Positions 1 through 9,258 of a DNA stretch of 64,000 bases are shown here, one piece after another; position 1 is the stretch's first letter, and every line of letters starts with the position of its first letter. The stretch is taken from the NCBI GenBank assembly GCA_029210585.1, contig JARGFP010000001.1, forward strand, positions 77,089 through 141,088. Direction: 5' to 3'. The notes beneath the pieces were generated by a model, which did no database searches, was not told the origin of the DNA, and saw only the letters and a program-made list of their open reading frames with translations. This DNA is from Bacteroidales bacterium (GTDB lineage: Bacteria > Bacteroidota > Bacteroidia > Bacteroidales > GCA-2748055). The position numbers and the translations under genes are program-made.

Positions 1-351
1 CGCCACCTGGGCAAAATTTACAATACCTTTAAAAGAACTTTGACAATTCTACTTTGCCACCTGTTCATTACAACGGGTGGCGAAACTGTCAGCCCTGCAG
101 CCTGGCCCCTCACTAAATTGCTCCACCGGAGCAATTATTAACGTTCGGTCCTGCCACCTGGGCAAAATTTACAATACCTTTAAAAGAACTTTGACAATTC
201 TACTTTGCCACCTGTTCATTACAACGGGTGGCGAAACTGTCAGCCCTGCAGCCTGGCCCCTCACTAAATTGCTCCACCGGAGCAATTATTAACGTTCGGT
301 CCTGCCACCTGGGCAAAATTTACAATACCTTTAAAAGAACTTTGACAATTC
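1..351. repeat. 151-bp tandem repeat, about 2.3 copies, entering from the left edge
   Basis: The same unit begins at positions 2, 153 and 304, an exact 151-bp period. The third copy loses identity after 351. Each unit contains a perfect 9-bp hairpin, AATTGCTCC-ACC-GGAGCAATT (116-136 in the first copy), and a second stem of GCCACC with GGTGGC. The word GCCACCTG occurs twice per unit, near unit positions 1 and 55. The two short open frames across the repeat only read through it and look non-coding. The array probably continues outside the window. Its function is unknown; a structured intergenic repeat or repeated small RNA is possible. Confidence 0.9.
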
Positions 352-369
352 AATTTCGCAACTTCCTTT

Positions 370-400
370 CAAAAAACAACCCCGAATCGAATTCGGGGTT
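370..400 (-). terminator. Rho-independent terminator of the PKD lipoprotein gene
   Basis: A perfect 10-bp stem pairs AACCCCGAAT (378-387) with ATTCGGGGTT (391-400) around a 3-base loop. Read on the minus strand it is followed by GTTTTTTG. It lies about 50 bases after the stop of the gene that ends at 451. Confidence 0.8.
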
Positions 401-450
401 GCAAATATATTAATTTTTTATTTCAATGATATTCCGTCGGCCGGAATTTT

Positions 451-1467
451 TTACCTGGTCTTGCTGAATTTATTTTCTTTCGCGGATCTTAGCTCTGCAG
501 ACTTCTTCTGGGAAACATTTTCAGCAGCCAGTTTCTTCTTCCCGATCCTGGTAAGGACCGCCTTTTTACCTGGCTCATAATAGTCAACATACGCGATGAA
601 ATCGTGAATATATCCGGGTTCAAGCAGCTGGGTTTTAATAAATGCAACATCCTCCGCAGCCAGGGTATAGTTGTCATGATCTGCTTCCCAGACATCCACA
701 TAGTATCCCTGGTAATTTAATCCTTCAAAAACACATTTTCCCAATGGCGTTGTAAAGACTTCTTCGGATGGATTGAACTCATCCTCCCAGTCGGCAAGGG
801 ATTCAAACAGCAATACAGAAGCACCTTCAACAGGATACTCATCATAATATTCGAGAACGGTGATGCGCAACGCACTGTTGACGCCCTCAACAACCTCGAG
901 GATCTTGCTGTAGGAAGACACCTCGTCGCCAGATCCATAAGCGGTGAGGGTGACCGTGTATGTGCCGGGATCGTCATAGCTGTACACCGGGGTATCAAAT
1001 TCTGAAGTATACCCGTCCCCAAACTGCCACAGGTAATCTGCTGCATCAACCGACGTATTAAAAAACTCCACTTCCTCGCCGACAAACACGATATCTGTCT
1101 CATAAGGGACAGGACCATTGTCGCCCGGCAGATCTGTATAAATCGAAAAATCAGCAACCGGCTGAACGGAAGTGACTGTAATGGTGGCCTGGGCCACGTC
1201 TAATCCACCCTGTCGTCCAAATGCCTTCAGCTGGACAGTGTAGGTTCCTCCCGACATGTACCTGTGCACAGGATTAAAAGCCGAGGAAAAGTTACCGTCA
1301 CCGAAACTCCATTCGAAAGATTCTGCATCCGCCGATAAATTTTCAAAAGATATTTTTTCTCCTGTATTTATATTTGCAGGTGAAAAGGCAAAATTTGCTA
1401 TTGGATCACTTGCACATCCTGTAAGGATCAGGGCCAGGATGGTCGATATGGTAATTAACTTTTTCAT
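451..1467 (-). CDS. Exported lipoprotein with two PKD domains
   Basis: 338 residues from the ATG at 1467. An upstream in-frame ATG at 1500 exists, but starting at MKKLITIS puts the signal peptide at the N-terminus, with a lipobox ending L-T-G-C near residue 18, so the product should be a membrane-anchored lipoprotein. Two PKD (immunoglobulin-like) domains follow, about residues 25-100 and 105-190; both carry the typical W-x-F-G-D-G core and a G-T-Y-T-V strand. The C-terminal third (RITVLEYYDEYPVEGASVLL onward) resembles a small carboxypeptidase-regulatory or collagen-binding B-type beta fold, which is my inference. PKD domains usually mediate binding at the cell surface. A terminator follows. 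No enzymatic motif is visible and the ligand is unknown. Confidence 0.8.
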   Translation of the reverse strand: MKKLITISTILALILTGCASDPIANFAFSPANINTGEKISFENLSADAESFEWSFGDGNFSSAFNPVHRYMSGGTYTVQLKAFGRQGGLDVAQATITVTSVQPVADFSIYTDLPGDNGPVPYETDIVFVGEEVEFFNTSVDAADYLWQFGDGYTSEFDTPVYSYDDPGTYTVTLTAYGSGDEVSSYSKILEVVEGVNSALRITVLEYYDEYPVEGASVLLFESLADWEDEFNPSEEVFTTPLGKCVFEGLNYQGYYVDVWEADHDNYTLAAEDVAFIKTQLLEPGYIHDFIAYVDYYEPGKKAVLTRIGKKKLAAENVSQKKSAELRSAKENKFSKTR

Positions 1468-1637
1468 GACAATACTTTTTAGAGGTGAATACAAAAGCAT
1501 CTGTTGTATACGTGTCTGCTCTGTAACTATAATCAGGTCGCTTTATCCGGAAGAATTCAAAATACATGCCAAAATAACGTTATTGGATTATTTATACTAT
1601 TTTATTTCCTTTACAGCATCACATAAAAGTTCATCGC

Positions 1638-3815
1638 ATGTCAACAAAACACTTTCGAAGCCTACTGATCCTTTGCATTTTAGTCCTGCCCGGAACCCTG
1701 GTCACAGGCCAGTCAAAAAAAATCACACTGGATAAAATTTACCGCGGACATACTTTCTCTGCCAGGGCTGTCAGGGGAATCAACTCCATGAATGATGGCA
1801 GACACTACTCCATCAGTAATCGCGGAACCACCATCGACATCCACAGCTACAAAAACGGTGAAAAGACCGCTACCATCTTCGATGCAAAGGATTATGATGA
1901 GATCACTGGTTTCAACAGCTACAGCTTCAGTGCAAACGAACAACTGATTCTGCTGACCACGAAAACGGAACCTGTTTACCGTCGCTCCTTCAAGGCCGAA
2001 TACCACCTTTATGATATCAGGAATGAGCGCCTGCACCCGCTTTCAAAGAAGGGGAAGCAGCAGCTTGCAGCGCTTTCCGGTGACAACCGCCACGCGGCAT
2101 TTGTGCGGGAGAACAATATTTATATTGTCGACCTCGCTGCCATGACAGAGCAGCAGATCACTTTTGACGGAAAAAAGAATGAAATCATCAATGGCGCCCC
2201 CGATTGGGTCTACGAGGAGGAATTCGGATTCGCCGACGGTTTCAAGTGGTCGCCCGATGGGAAGAGGATCGCATTCTACAGGTTTGATGAGCGAAAAGTC
2301 AGGGATTTCTTTATGACGATCTTCGGGGACCTGTACCCGGAGGCATACGAATTCAAGTATCCCAAGGCCGGGGAACAGAACAGTGATGTCACCATCCATG
2401 TATATGACATGGAAACCGGTAAGACCACGCACCTGGATGTGGGTACAGCGGAAGACTTTTATATTCCAAGGATCAAATGGACCAATGATCCGGAGGTGCT
2501 AAGCGTGATCTGGCTCAACCGGTTGCAGAACCATGTAAAAGTGTTGCATGCAAATGCCCTTGATGGAAGCTCGGAAACCGTCTATGAAGAAATGAATGAT
2601 AAATATATTTCTGAGGCCACCGATGAAATGATTACCTACCTGTCTGATAATGAATCATTTTTACTAATCAGTGAAAAAGATGGGTATTTTCACTTTTACC
2701 TGCACAATTTTATCAGCGGAGCAACCATTCCTGTGACCACCGGCGATTATGATATTGGAGCATTGATCGGGGTGGACCAGGAGAGGAACGTGCTCTACTA
2801 CACCTCGTACGAAGTCGATCCAACACAGCTCCATCTTTTTTCGATCCGATTTGACGGATCGGACAAAACGAAGCTGTCCCTGGGTCCCGGCTCCTATACC
2901 GCCAGCTTCAGCAAGACTTTCGATTACTATATCATGAGCCATTCGAACGCCAATACACCACCTGTCTATGAACTGTACAACAGGAAAGGAAAGCTGATCC
3001 GCCTGCTGGAGGACAATGCCAGGCTGAAAAAAACTGCGGAGGAACACGGGTTTGCAAGGGTGGAATTCATGAAAGTGCCAACCCGGAGCGGGCAGTTGCT
3101 GAATGGTTATATGATCAAACCTGCCGACTTTGATCCCCAAAAGGAATATCCCCTGTTCATGTATGTGTACGGAGGTCCGGAATCTCAGAAAGCAATTGAA
3201 AAATGGTATGGTCGCATGCCCTGGTTCCAGATGCTGGTCCAGGAAGGGTACATCGTCGCCTGCGTGGATAACCGCGGCACCAATGGCAGGGGTGAATCAT
3301 TCAGGAAATCGACCTATATGCAACTGGGCAAACTTGAGACCATCGACCAGGTGGAAGCTGCCACGTACCTGGGAGATCTTCCTTATATAGACAAAGAGCG
3401 TATCGGAATATTCGGATGGAGTTACGGGGGATTTATGACCGGTCTGTGCATGACCAGGGGAAATGGCCTGTTCAAAATGGGTATAGCGGTCGCCCCGGTA
3501 ACCAACTGGCGTTACTATGATACCGTTTACACCGAACGGTTTATGCGCACACCACAGGAAAATCCGGAAGGGTACGATGACAATTCGCCGATCAATTTTG
3601 CCGGCAAGCTGCGAGGAAAGCTGCTGCTGATACACGGCACAGCCGATGACAACGTGCATTACCAGAACAGTATTGATTTCGCGTCCGCACTGGTGGGAGC
3701 CAACAAACAATTTGAAATGCAGTTTTATCCCAATACAAACCATGGCATCTACGGGGGAAATACAACCTATCACCTCTATACACGTATGACTGATTTTATT
3801 AAGGAAAACCTCTGA
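1638..3815 (+). CDS. Dipeptidyl peptidase IV family serine peptidase (S9B)
   Basis: 725 residues with an N-terminal signal peptide (about 1-25, ending near V-T-G-Q), so secreted to the periplasm. The N-terminal part matches the DPP IV beta-propeller and includes the DWVYEEEF stretch, whose paired glutamates hold the substrate N-terminus in this family. The C-terminal alpha/beta hydrolase carries the full triad: Ser595 in GWSYGG, Asp670 in HGTADDNVH and His702 in NTNHGIY. The family removes X-Pro or X-Ala dipeptides from peptide N-termini; in Bacteroidota it serves peptide nutrition. The length is normal for bacterial members. The radical SAM gene follows after 29 bases and may be co-transcribed. 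Confident in family, less so in exact specificity. Confidence 0.93.
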   Translation: MSTKHFRSLLILCILVLPGTLVTGQSKKITLDKIYRGHTFSARAVRGINSMNDGRHYSISNRGTTIDIHSYKNGEKTATIFDAKDYDEITGFNSYSFSANEQLILLTTKTEPVYRRSFKAEYHLYDIRNERLHPLSKKGKQQLAALSGDNRHAAFVRENNIYIVDLAAMTEQQITFDGKKNEIINGAPDWVYEEEFGFADGFKWSPDGKRIAFYRFDERKVRDFFMTIFGDLYPEAYEFKYPKAGEQNSDVTIHVYDMETGKTTHLDVGTAEDFYIPRIKWTNDPEVLSVIWLNRLQNHVKVLHANALDGSSETVYEEMNDKYISEATDEMITYLSDNESFLLISEKDGYFHFYLHNFISGATIPVTTGDYDIGALIGVDQERNVLYYTSYEVDPTQLHLFSIRFDGSDKTKLSLGPGSYTASFSKTFDYYIMSHSNANTPPVYELYNRKGKLIRLLEDNARLKKTAEEHGFARVEFMKVPTRSGQLLNGYMIKPADFDPQKEYPLFMYVYGGPESQKAIEKWYGRMPWFQMLVQEGYIVACVDNRGTNGRGESFRKSTYMQLGKLETIDQVEAATYLGDLPYIDKERIGIFGWSYGGFMTGLCMTRGNGLFKMGIAVAPVTNWRYYDTVYTERFMRTPQENPEGYDDNSPINFAGKLRGKLLLIHGTADDNVHYQNSIDFASALVGANKQFEMQFYPNTNHGIYGGNTTYHLYTRMTDFIKENL

Positions 3816-3844
3816 TACAAACTGAGCGGTGAATAAGTAGGCGT

Positions 3845-5668
3845 ATGGCAAATTTTTCAATTACTAACTGGCTTCCGACAACGCCGAAAGAGGTGAAGGC
3901 AAGGGAATGGGATGAACTGGATATTATACTCTTTTCCGGAGATGCCTATATCGACCATCCTTCGTTCGGGATTCCCGTGATTGGCAGGATACTGGAGGAT
4001 GCCGGGTTCAGGGTCGCCATCGTTCCCCAGCCCAACTGGCAGGATGACCTGCGCGATTTCACCAAGCTGGGGAAACCACGTCTTTTCTTCGGTGTTTCGG
4101 CAGGTGCCATGGATTCCATGGTCAATCATTACACTGCACGAAAACGCAGGAGATCCACCGACGCCTACACACCGGGAAACGTCAGCGGATTCCGTCCCGA
4201 TTATCCCAGCCTTGTCTACACCGCCGCGCTCAAAAAATGCTTTCCGGATGTACCTGTGATCCTGGGTGGCGTGGAAGCTTCCCTGAGAAGGCTCACCCAC
4301 TATGACTACTGGAAGGACACGTTGCAGGAAAGCATTCTGTTTACTGCAGGTGCTGACATGATCGTTTATGGAATGGGAGAAGCATCGATCCTCCAGATAG
4401 CCAGGCTGGCTGACAGGGGCGTTCCATTCAGGCAAATCACCAACCTGAAACAAACCGTGGTTTCGTGTGCCAAAACAGAACGCGATGCGATCATTGGAAA
4501 GCAGCGGTATGCAGAATTGCACAGCCATGCAGACTGCCTGGCTGACAAACGAAAATATGCTGAAAACTTTGCCACCATCGAGATCGCATCCAACATGAGT
4601 CACCCCGATGTGATCGTACAGGAGTGTGGTGACCAGCTGGTGGTTGTCAATCCCCCCTACCCCGTGATGGTGGAAAAGCAACTGGACAGGATCTACGATC
4701 TTCCCTATACGCGCCTGCCGCACCCAAGGTACAGGAACAAGCCACCGATCCCTGCATACGAGATGATCCGGCATTCGATCAACACCCACCGTGGCTGCTT
4801 CGGGGGATGCAGTTTCTGTACCATATCGGCTCACCAGGGAAAATTTATTTCAAGCAGGAGCGAAGCTTCAATTATCAGGGAAGTGCAGAAAGTCACTGAA
4901 ATGGAGGATTTCAAGGGATATATCAGCGACATGGGAGGTCCCTCCGCCAATATGTACCGGATGAAAGGCCGTACCCAGAAGGTATGCGATGTGTGTCAAC
5001 GCCCCTCCTGCCTGCATCCGTCAATATGCAGGAACCTGGATACCGACCATGCGCCATTGACCGCATTGTACAAGAAAGCTGCACGCGTTTCGGGGGTGAA
5101 GAAAGTAACCATCGGCAGCGGTATCAGGTATGACTTCCTTGACCAGGAGGAGGAGAAAAACCATTTCAGGGAATACTTCAGTGATATTGTCAAACACCAC
5201 GTTTCCGGGAGACTAAAGGTAGCCCCGGAACATACCGATCCGAAGATTCTGGAGCATATGAGAAAACCTGATTACAGCCTGTTCCGGGAGCTGACGCAGG
5301 AATTCAATCGCATTAACAGGGAAGAAGGCATGCAGCAACAGATCATCCCGTACTTTATTTCAAGTCACCCGGAATGTACTCCCGAAGAAATGGCTGAACT
5401 GGCAGTAATGACCAAAGACCAGGGTTTCAGGCTTGAACAGGTGCAGGATTTTACCCCCACCCCCATGACCCTTGCAACGGTGATGTATCATTCCGGTTAT
5501 GATCCATATACCCTTGAAAAAGTTGTTACCGCAAAATCCGTTCGCGAAAAAGCAAGACAGGTCATCTTCTTCTTCTGGTACAAGAAAGAGTATCGCAAAC
5601 AGATCAGGGATGAACTGGTACAGATGGGCAGGGAGGACCTGATTCCGAAACTGCTCGAACAGCAATAG
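3845..5668 (+). CDS. ygiQ: YgiQ family radical SAM protein
   Basis: 607 residues, the usual size of the UPF0313/YgiQ family. The N-terminal region (DIILFSGDAYIDHPSFG and VIPQPNW) is the family hallmark and resembles a B12-binding-like fold. The radical SAM cluster motif is visible as Cys318, Cys322 and Cys325 (C-FGG-C-SF-C). Further cysteines near residues 380-395 (VCDVCQRPSC) may bind a second metal or cluster. The C-terminal half carries the VAPEHTDP segment seen in the family. The physiological substrate of YgiQ proteins is not established, so no reaction is given. It lies 29 bases after the DPP IV gene. Confidence 0.9.
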   Translation: MANFSITNWLPTTPKEVKAREWDELDIILFSGDAYIDHPSFGIPVIGRILEDAGFRVAIVPQPNWQDDLRDFTKLGKPRLFFGVSAGAMDSMVNHYTARKRRRSTDAYTPGNVSGFRPDYPSLVYTAALKKCFPDVPVILGGVEASLRRLTHYDYWKDTLQESILFTAGADMIVYGMGEASILQIARLADRGVPFRQITNLKQTVVSCAKTERDAIIGKQRYAELHSHADCLADKRKYAENFATIEIASNMSHPDVIVQECGDQLVVVNPPYPVMVEKQLDRIYDLPYTRLPHPRYRNKPPIPAYEMIRHSINTHRGCFGGCSFCTISAHQGKFISSRSEASIIREVQKVTEMEDFKGYISDMGGPSANMYRMKGRTQKVCDVCQRPSCLHPSICRNLDTDHAPLTALYKKAARVSGVKKVTIGSGIRYDFLDQEEEKNHFREYFSDIVKHHVSGRLKVAPEHTDPKILEHMRKPDYSLFRELTQEFNRINREEGMQQQIIPYFISSHPECTPEEMAELAVMTKDQGFRLEQVQDFTPTPMTLATVMYHSGYDPYTLEKVVTAKSVREKARQVIFFFWYKKEYRKQIRDELVQMGREDLIPKLLEQQ

Positions 5669-5679
5669 TAAGAAGCGAC

Positions 5680-5784
5680 AGCCGCATACGGTCCTGGCAG
5701 GCAATAACCAAAAGGAACCAGGAACATATGGTCCCGCCAGTTACCTGCCAGCAGGCGCCAGCCGCATACGGGCCCGGCAGGCAA
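5680..5784. repeat. Short direct and inverted repeats between the radical SAM gene and thrS
   Basis: The phrase GCCGCATACGGTCCTGGCAG (5681) recurs almost unchanged at 5761, an 80-base spacing. Between the copies CCTGCCAG (5744-5751) is complementary to CTGGCAGG (5694-5701). It could be a degraded palindromic repeat or a weak transcript end for the upstream gene. No T-run follows. Confidence 0.5.
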
Positions 5785-5879
5785 CAGTCAACAGGCACTC
5801 CTCGTTGTATTGCACTTCAGTAATACCTTCACACATGTACTAACAATGGCAGACATGATAGATTCTGCCTGATTTTTAC

Positions 5880-5887
5880 TAAATTTG
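5880..5887 (+). promoter_or_regulatory. Candidate -7 element for thrS
   Basis: TAAATTTG matches the Bacteroidota -7 consensus TAnnTTTG exactly and ends 26 bases before the thrS ATG. No clear -33 TTTG is seen at the expected distance, so support is partial. Confidence 0.4.
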
Positions 5888-5913
5888 CGCTTTGCAAAAA
5901 AACAGATAAACCG

Positions 5914-7869
5914 ATGATGATCAATATTACATTTCCGGACCAGTCGGTGCGAAAATATGAAGAAGGTACGACAGGGCTCGAGATAGCCAAATCCCTCAGC
6001 AACAGCCTTGCAAGGGAAGTTTTGGCTGTTTCGGTAAACGACCAGGTCTGGGACCTCACCCGGCCCATCAGGGAGGATGCGGATATCAGGCTGCACAAAT
6101 GGGACGATGATGAGGCAAAACATGCTTTCTGGCACTCGTCAGCACACCTGATGGCCGAAGCGATTGAAGCGCTGTATCCCGGAACCAAATTCGGGATCGG
6201 ACCCGCCATTGAAAATGGATTCTACTACGATGTGGATACCGGAGACGATACAGTAATTTCCGATGCTGATCTTCCACGCATTGAAAAAAAGATGAAGGAA
6301 CTGGCTTCACAAAAGCATCCTTACCAGCGCGAGGAAATCAGCAAGCAGAATGCATTGAAGCTCTTTGATAAAAAGGGTGACGAATACAAGACCGAACTAA
6401 TATCCGATCTGGAGGACGGTACCATTTCCCTCTACAAGCAAGGCAGTTTTACCGATCTCTGCCGCGGACCACACCTGCCGGATACTTCGCCCATCAAGGC
6501 AATCAAACTTCTTAGCCTTGCAGGAGCCTACTGGCGTGGCGATGAGAAAAGGAAGCAGCTGACACGGATTTACGGGATCACCTTCCCAAAGCAGTCGTTG
6601 CTGGACGATTACCTGGAAAAACTGGAACAGGCGAAAGAAAGAGACCACAGGAAAATAGGTAAAGAGCTGGAGCTCTTCACTTTTTCTCAACGCGTGGGAC
6701 AAGGCCTGCCGCTGTGGCTTCCCAAAGGGGCACAGCTGAGGGAGCGACTGGAGAACTTCCTGAAAAAGGTCCAGCGCCAGCATGGATACGAGCAGGTGAT
6801 CACGCCCCATATCGGCCTTAAAGAACTGTATGTCACCTCCGGACATTACGAAAAATACGGAAAGGACAGTTTTCAGCCCATCCAAACGCCCCAGGAAGGT
6901 GAAGAATTCCTCCTGAAACCAATGAACTGTCCGCACCACTGCGAGATCTACAGGTCAAAACCCCACTCCTACCGGGATCTGCCCGTCAGAATGGCTGAAT
7001 TCGGGACCGTTTACAGGTACGAGCAGAGCGGAGAACTGCACGGGCTTACCAGGGTGCGCGGGTTTACCCAGGATGATGCACATATTTTTTGCCGCCCCGA
7101 CCAGCTGAAAGAAGAATTCATCAAAGTGATCGATATCATCCACCATATCTTCAAAGCATTGGATTTCAGTGACTTCGTAACCCAGGTTTCCCTGCGCGAC
7201 AAAGAGGACAAAGAGAAATATATTGGCAGCGATGAGAACTGGGAAAAGGCCGAGCAGGCAATTATCGAAGCTGCTGAGGAAAAAGGACTGGAAACCATCG
7301 TGGAATATGGCGAAGCAGCCTTCTACGGTCCCAAGCTCGACTTTATGGTGCGGGATGCCATCGGGCGGAAATGGCAACTGGGTACGATCCAGGTGGATTA
7401 TAATCTCCCGGAGCGTTTTGACCTGGAATACATTGGTGCCGACAACCAGAAGCACAGGCCGATCATGATCCACCGCGCACCTTTCGGCAGCATGGAAAGG
7501 TTTGTGGCGGTGCTGATTGAGCATACCGGTGGAAAATTTCCCCTTTGGCTCTCACCGGATCAGGCCATTATCCTGCCAATCAGTGAAAAATACCATGATT
7601 ATGCAGAAAAAGTTTCAAATTTCCTAAATAATTACGATATTCGCACCCTGATTGACGAGAGGAGTGAAAAAATAGGTAAAAAGATCAGGGATAGCGAGTT
7701 AAAGCGTATACCCTACCTGCTTATTGTCGGCGAAAAAGAGGCAGAAAGCAATACTGTTTCTGTCAGGAGGCAGGGAGAAGGTGACAAAGGAGCGATGCGT
7801 CTTGAAGAATTTGCCGCTTTTATTTCACAGGAAGTGGAACATCAATTGTCCTCAATTGATACCATTTAA
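5914..7869 (+). CDS. thrS: Threonyl-tRNA synthetase
   Basis: 651 residues, full length. It charges tRNA-Thr in the cytoplasm. Domains in order: TGS (about 1-60), the editing domain with the [12 protein letters not shown] motif (about 70-230), the class II catalytic core (about 245-540) with zinc-site residues in [10 protein letters not shown] and motif-2-like [21 protein letters not shown], and an anticodon-binding domain (about 545-650). Two ATG codons are adjacent (5914 and 5917); MINITFP is the usual family start, so the second is equally likely. It heads thrS-infC-rpmI-rplT, a gene order conserved in many bacteria, with only 24 bases to infC. Confidence 0.97.
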   Translation: MMINITFPDQSVRKYEEGTTGLEIAKSLSNSLAREVLAVSVNDQVWDLTRPIREDADIRLHKWDDDEAKHAFWHSSAHLMAEAIEALYPGTKFGIGPAIENGFYYDVDTGDDTVISDADLPRIEKKMKELASQKHPYQREEISKQNALKLFDKKGDEYKTELISDLEDGTISLYKQGSFTDLCRGPHLPDTSPIKAIKLLSLAGAYWRGDEKRKQLTRIYGITFPKQSLLDDYLEKLEQAKERDHRKIGKELELFTFSQRVGQGLPLWLPKGAQLRERLENFLKKVQRQHGYEQVITPHIGLKELYVTSGHYEKYGKDSFQPIQTPQEGEEFLLKPMNCPHHCEIYRSKPHSYRDLPVRMAEFGTVYRYEQSGELHGLTRVRGFTQDDAHIFCRPDQLKEEFIKVIDIIHHIFKALDFSDFVTQVSLRDKEDKEKYIGSDENWEKAEQAIIEAAEEKGLETIVEYGEAAFYGPKLDFMVRDAIGRKWQLGTIQVDYNLPERFDLEYIGADNQKHRPIMIHRAPFGSMERFVAVLIEHTGGKFPLWLSPDQAIILPISEKYHDYAEKVSNFLNNYDIRTLIDERSEKIGKKIRDSELKRIPYLLIVGEKEAESNTVSVRRQGEGDKGAMRLEEFAAFISQEVEHQLSSIDTI

Positions 7870-7893
7870 TAACCTCAAACTTAAATATTTTTT

Positions 7894-8457
7894 ATGGCCA
7901 GACCTGGTGGCAGAAATTACAGAAGAGACCGTAGACCGGAACCGCAACACAAAGTTAATGAGCGAATTCGCGCTGCAACAGTGCGTGTTGTCGGGGAAAA
8001 TGTAGAGAATCCGGGGGTATATTCCCTCTCTGAAGCTCTCAAAATAGCAGATGGACTCGACATGGACCTGGTTGAGATTTCTCCAAACGCTGATCCACCT
8101 GTGTGCAGGGTAGTTGATTATCAGAAATTTCTGTATCAGCAAAAGAAAAAGCAGAAAGAGATGAAAGCCAAGACCACGAAGATCGTGGTGAAAGAAATCC
8201 GGTTTGGCCCGAATACTGATGACCACGATTATGATTTTAAAATGAAACATGCGCAGAAGTTCCTGGAAGAAGGGGCGAAAGTGAAAGCGTTTGTTTTCTT
8301 TAAAGGACGGACCATCCTGTTCAAGGAGAAAGGTGAAATTCTCCTGCTCAAGCTGGCCCAGGACCTGGAAGATATAGCTAAGGTAGAGCAGCTTCCGAAG
8401 CTGGAAGGAAAAAGGATGACCATGTTCCTTACTCCCAAAGTAAACACAAAAAAGTAA
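7894..8457 (+). CDS. infC: Translation initiation factor IF-3
   Basis: 187 residues. IF-3 binds the 30S subunit, prevents premature 50S joining and checks the start codon. The N-domain ([29 protein letters not shown]) is joined by a basic linker ([15 protein letters not shown]) to the C-domain with [19 protein letters not shown]. This copy starts with ATG, not the rare AUU used for autoregulation in enterobacteria, so that kind of feedback is not supported here. It is followed after 34 bases by rpmI. Confidence 0.97.
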   Translation: MARPGGRNYRRDRRPEPQHKVNERIRAATVRVVGENVENPGVYSLSEALKIADGLDMDLVEISPNADPPVCRVVDYQKFLYQQKKKQKEMKAKTTKIVVKEIRFGPNTDDHDYDFKMKHAQKFLEEGAKVKAFVFFKGRTILFKEKGEILLLKLAQDLEDIAKVEQLPKLEGKRMTMFLTPKVNTKK

Positions 8458-8491
8458 ACCATAGTAATTTGAACAGTTAATAAATATTGAA

Positions 8492-8689
8492 ATGCCGAAG
8501 ATGAAAACCAATCCGGGAGCAAAGAAACGTTTCTCGCTTACCGGAACAGGAAAAATCAAAAGAAAGCATGCTTATAAAAGTCACATTCTGACAAAGAAAT
8601 CTAAGAAGCGTAAAAGGAACCTGACCGCCTTTGGTGAGGTACATTCCGCCGACCAGAAGAACATTAAGCAGCTGCTTGCAATGAAGTAA
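8492..8689 (+). CDS. rpmI: 50S ribosomal protein bL35
   Basis: 65 residues, very basic, starting [14 protein letters not shown] and containing the [14 protein letters not shown] core that defines bL35. A component of the large ribosomal subunit. It lies between infC and rplT; the 96-base spacer to rplT is longer than the other gaps of the operon and can fold (see 8725-8769). Confidence 0.97.
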   Translation: MPKMKTNPGAKKRFSLTGTGKIKRKHAYKSHILTKKSKKRKRNLTAFGEVHSADQKNIKQLLAMK

Positions 8690-8724
8690 GCAACCGTATT
8701 GAAAGGTAATTGAGTGATTAACCA

Positions 8725-8769
8725 GGATGCCAGGCCATAAAGTTCCTTACACAAAGGACGCCGCCATCC
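8725..8769 (+). promoter_or_regulatory. Candidate structured leader in the rpmI-rplT spacer
   Basis: Nested complementarity is visible: GGATG (8725-8729) with CATCC (8765-8769) encloses a smaller stem of TCCTT (8744-8748) with AAGGA (8754-8758). It ends 16 bases before the rplT start. L20 is a known translational autoregulator of this operon in other phyla. Its use here is inference from position and foldability only. Confidence 0.35.
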
Positions 8770-8785
8770 AAAAAACAGAAAAAAA

Positions 8786-9130
8786 ATGCCAAGATCAGTT
8801 AATGCTGTAGCATCAAGACAGAAAAGAAAAAAGGTTCTCAAGAGAACCAGGGGTTACTGGGGCAGAAGAAAAAATGTCTGGACCGTAGCCAAAAATGCAC
8901 ACGAAAAAGGATTGCAATACGCCTATCGTGACCGCCGTAAGAAAAAAGCAGAATTCCGTGCATTGTGGATCCAGCGGATCAATGCAGCGGTTCGGGAATA
9001 TGATATGTCATATTCTGAATTCATGCACAAACTCAAAAACAATGGGATTGACATCAACCGCAAAGTACTTGCAGACCTTGCCATGAATGATCCAAAGACT
9101 TTTGAATCCATTGTGAAGAAGGTAAAATAG
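8786..9130 (+). CDS. rplT: 50S ribosomal protein bL20
   Basis: 114 residues, basic, with the family core [19 protein letters not shown] and [21 protein letters not shown]20 binds 23S rRNA early in 50S assembly and in some bacteria also represses its own operon. It is the last gene of the thrS operon; a strong terminator follows 20 bases after the stop. Confidence 0.97.
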   Translation: MPRSVNAVASRQKRKKVLKRTRGYWGRRKNVWTVAKNAHEKGLQYAYRDRRKKKAEFRALWIQRINAAVREYDMSYSEFMHKLKNNGIDINRKVLADLAMNDPKTFESIVKKVK

Positions 9131-9150
9131 ATCTTCTGTTATATAACTGA

Positions 9151-9184
9151 AAAGGGTGGCTGCAAAGGCACCCCTTTTTTTTTG
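9151..9184 (+). terminator. Rho-independent terminator of the thrS-rplT operon
   Basis: AAGGGTG pairs with CACCCCTT (one bulged C) and is followed by an unbroken run of about ten T residues. A second T-rich stem of GACCG with CGGTC follows at about 9204-9223. Confidence 0.8.
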
Positions 9185-9258
9185 TGACCACCTGCGCATC
9201 ACCGACCGTTTTTTTTGGCGGTCCTTTTGTATTACTTTTACATTTTAAACCACACACT

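Noticed and set aside
1-351. CRISPR array
   Set aside because: The repeat is 151 bp with no unique spacers, and there are no cas genes in the window.
77-413. Two short plus-strand frames sharing a long N-terminal segment
   Set aside because: They are the same stretch of the 151-bp repeat read twice; no start signal and no protein-like composition.
3857-4834. 325-codon minus-strand frame
   Set aside because: Lies fully inside the YgiQ-type gene on the other strand; its composition is that of a shadow frame.
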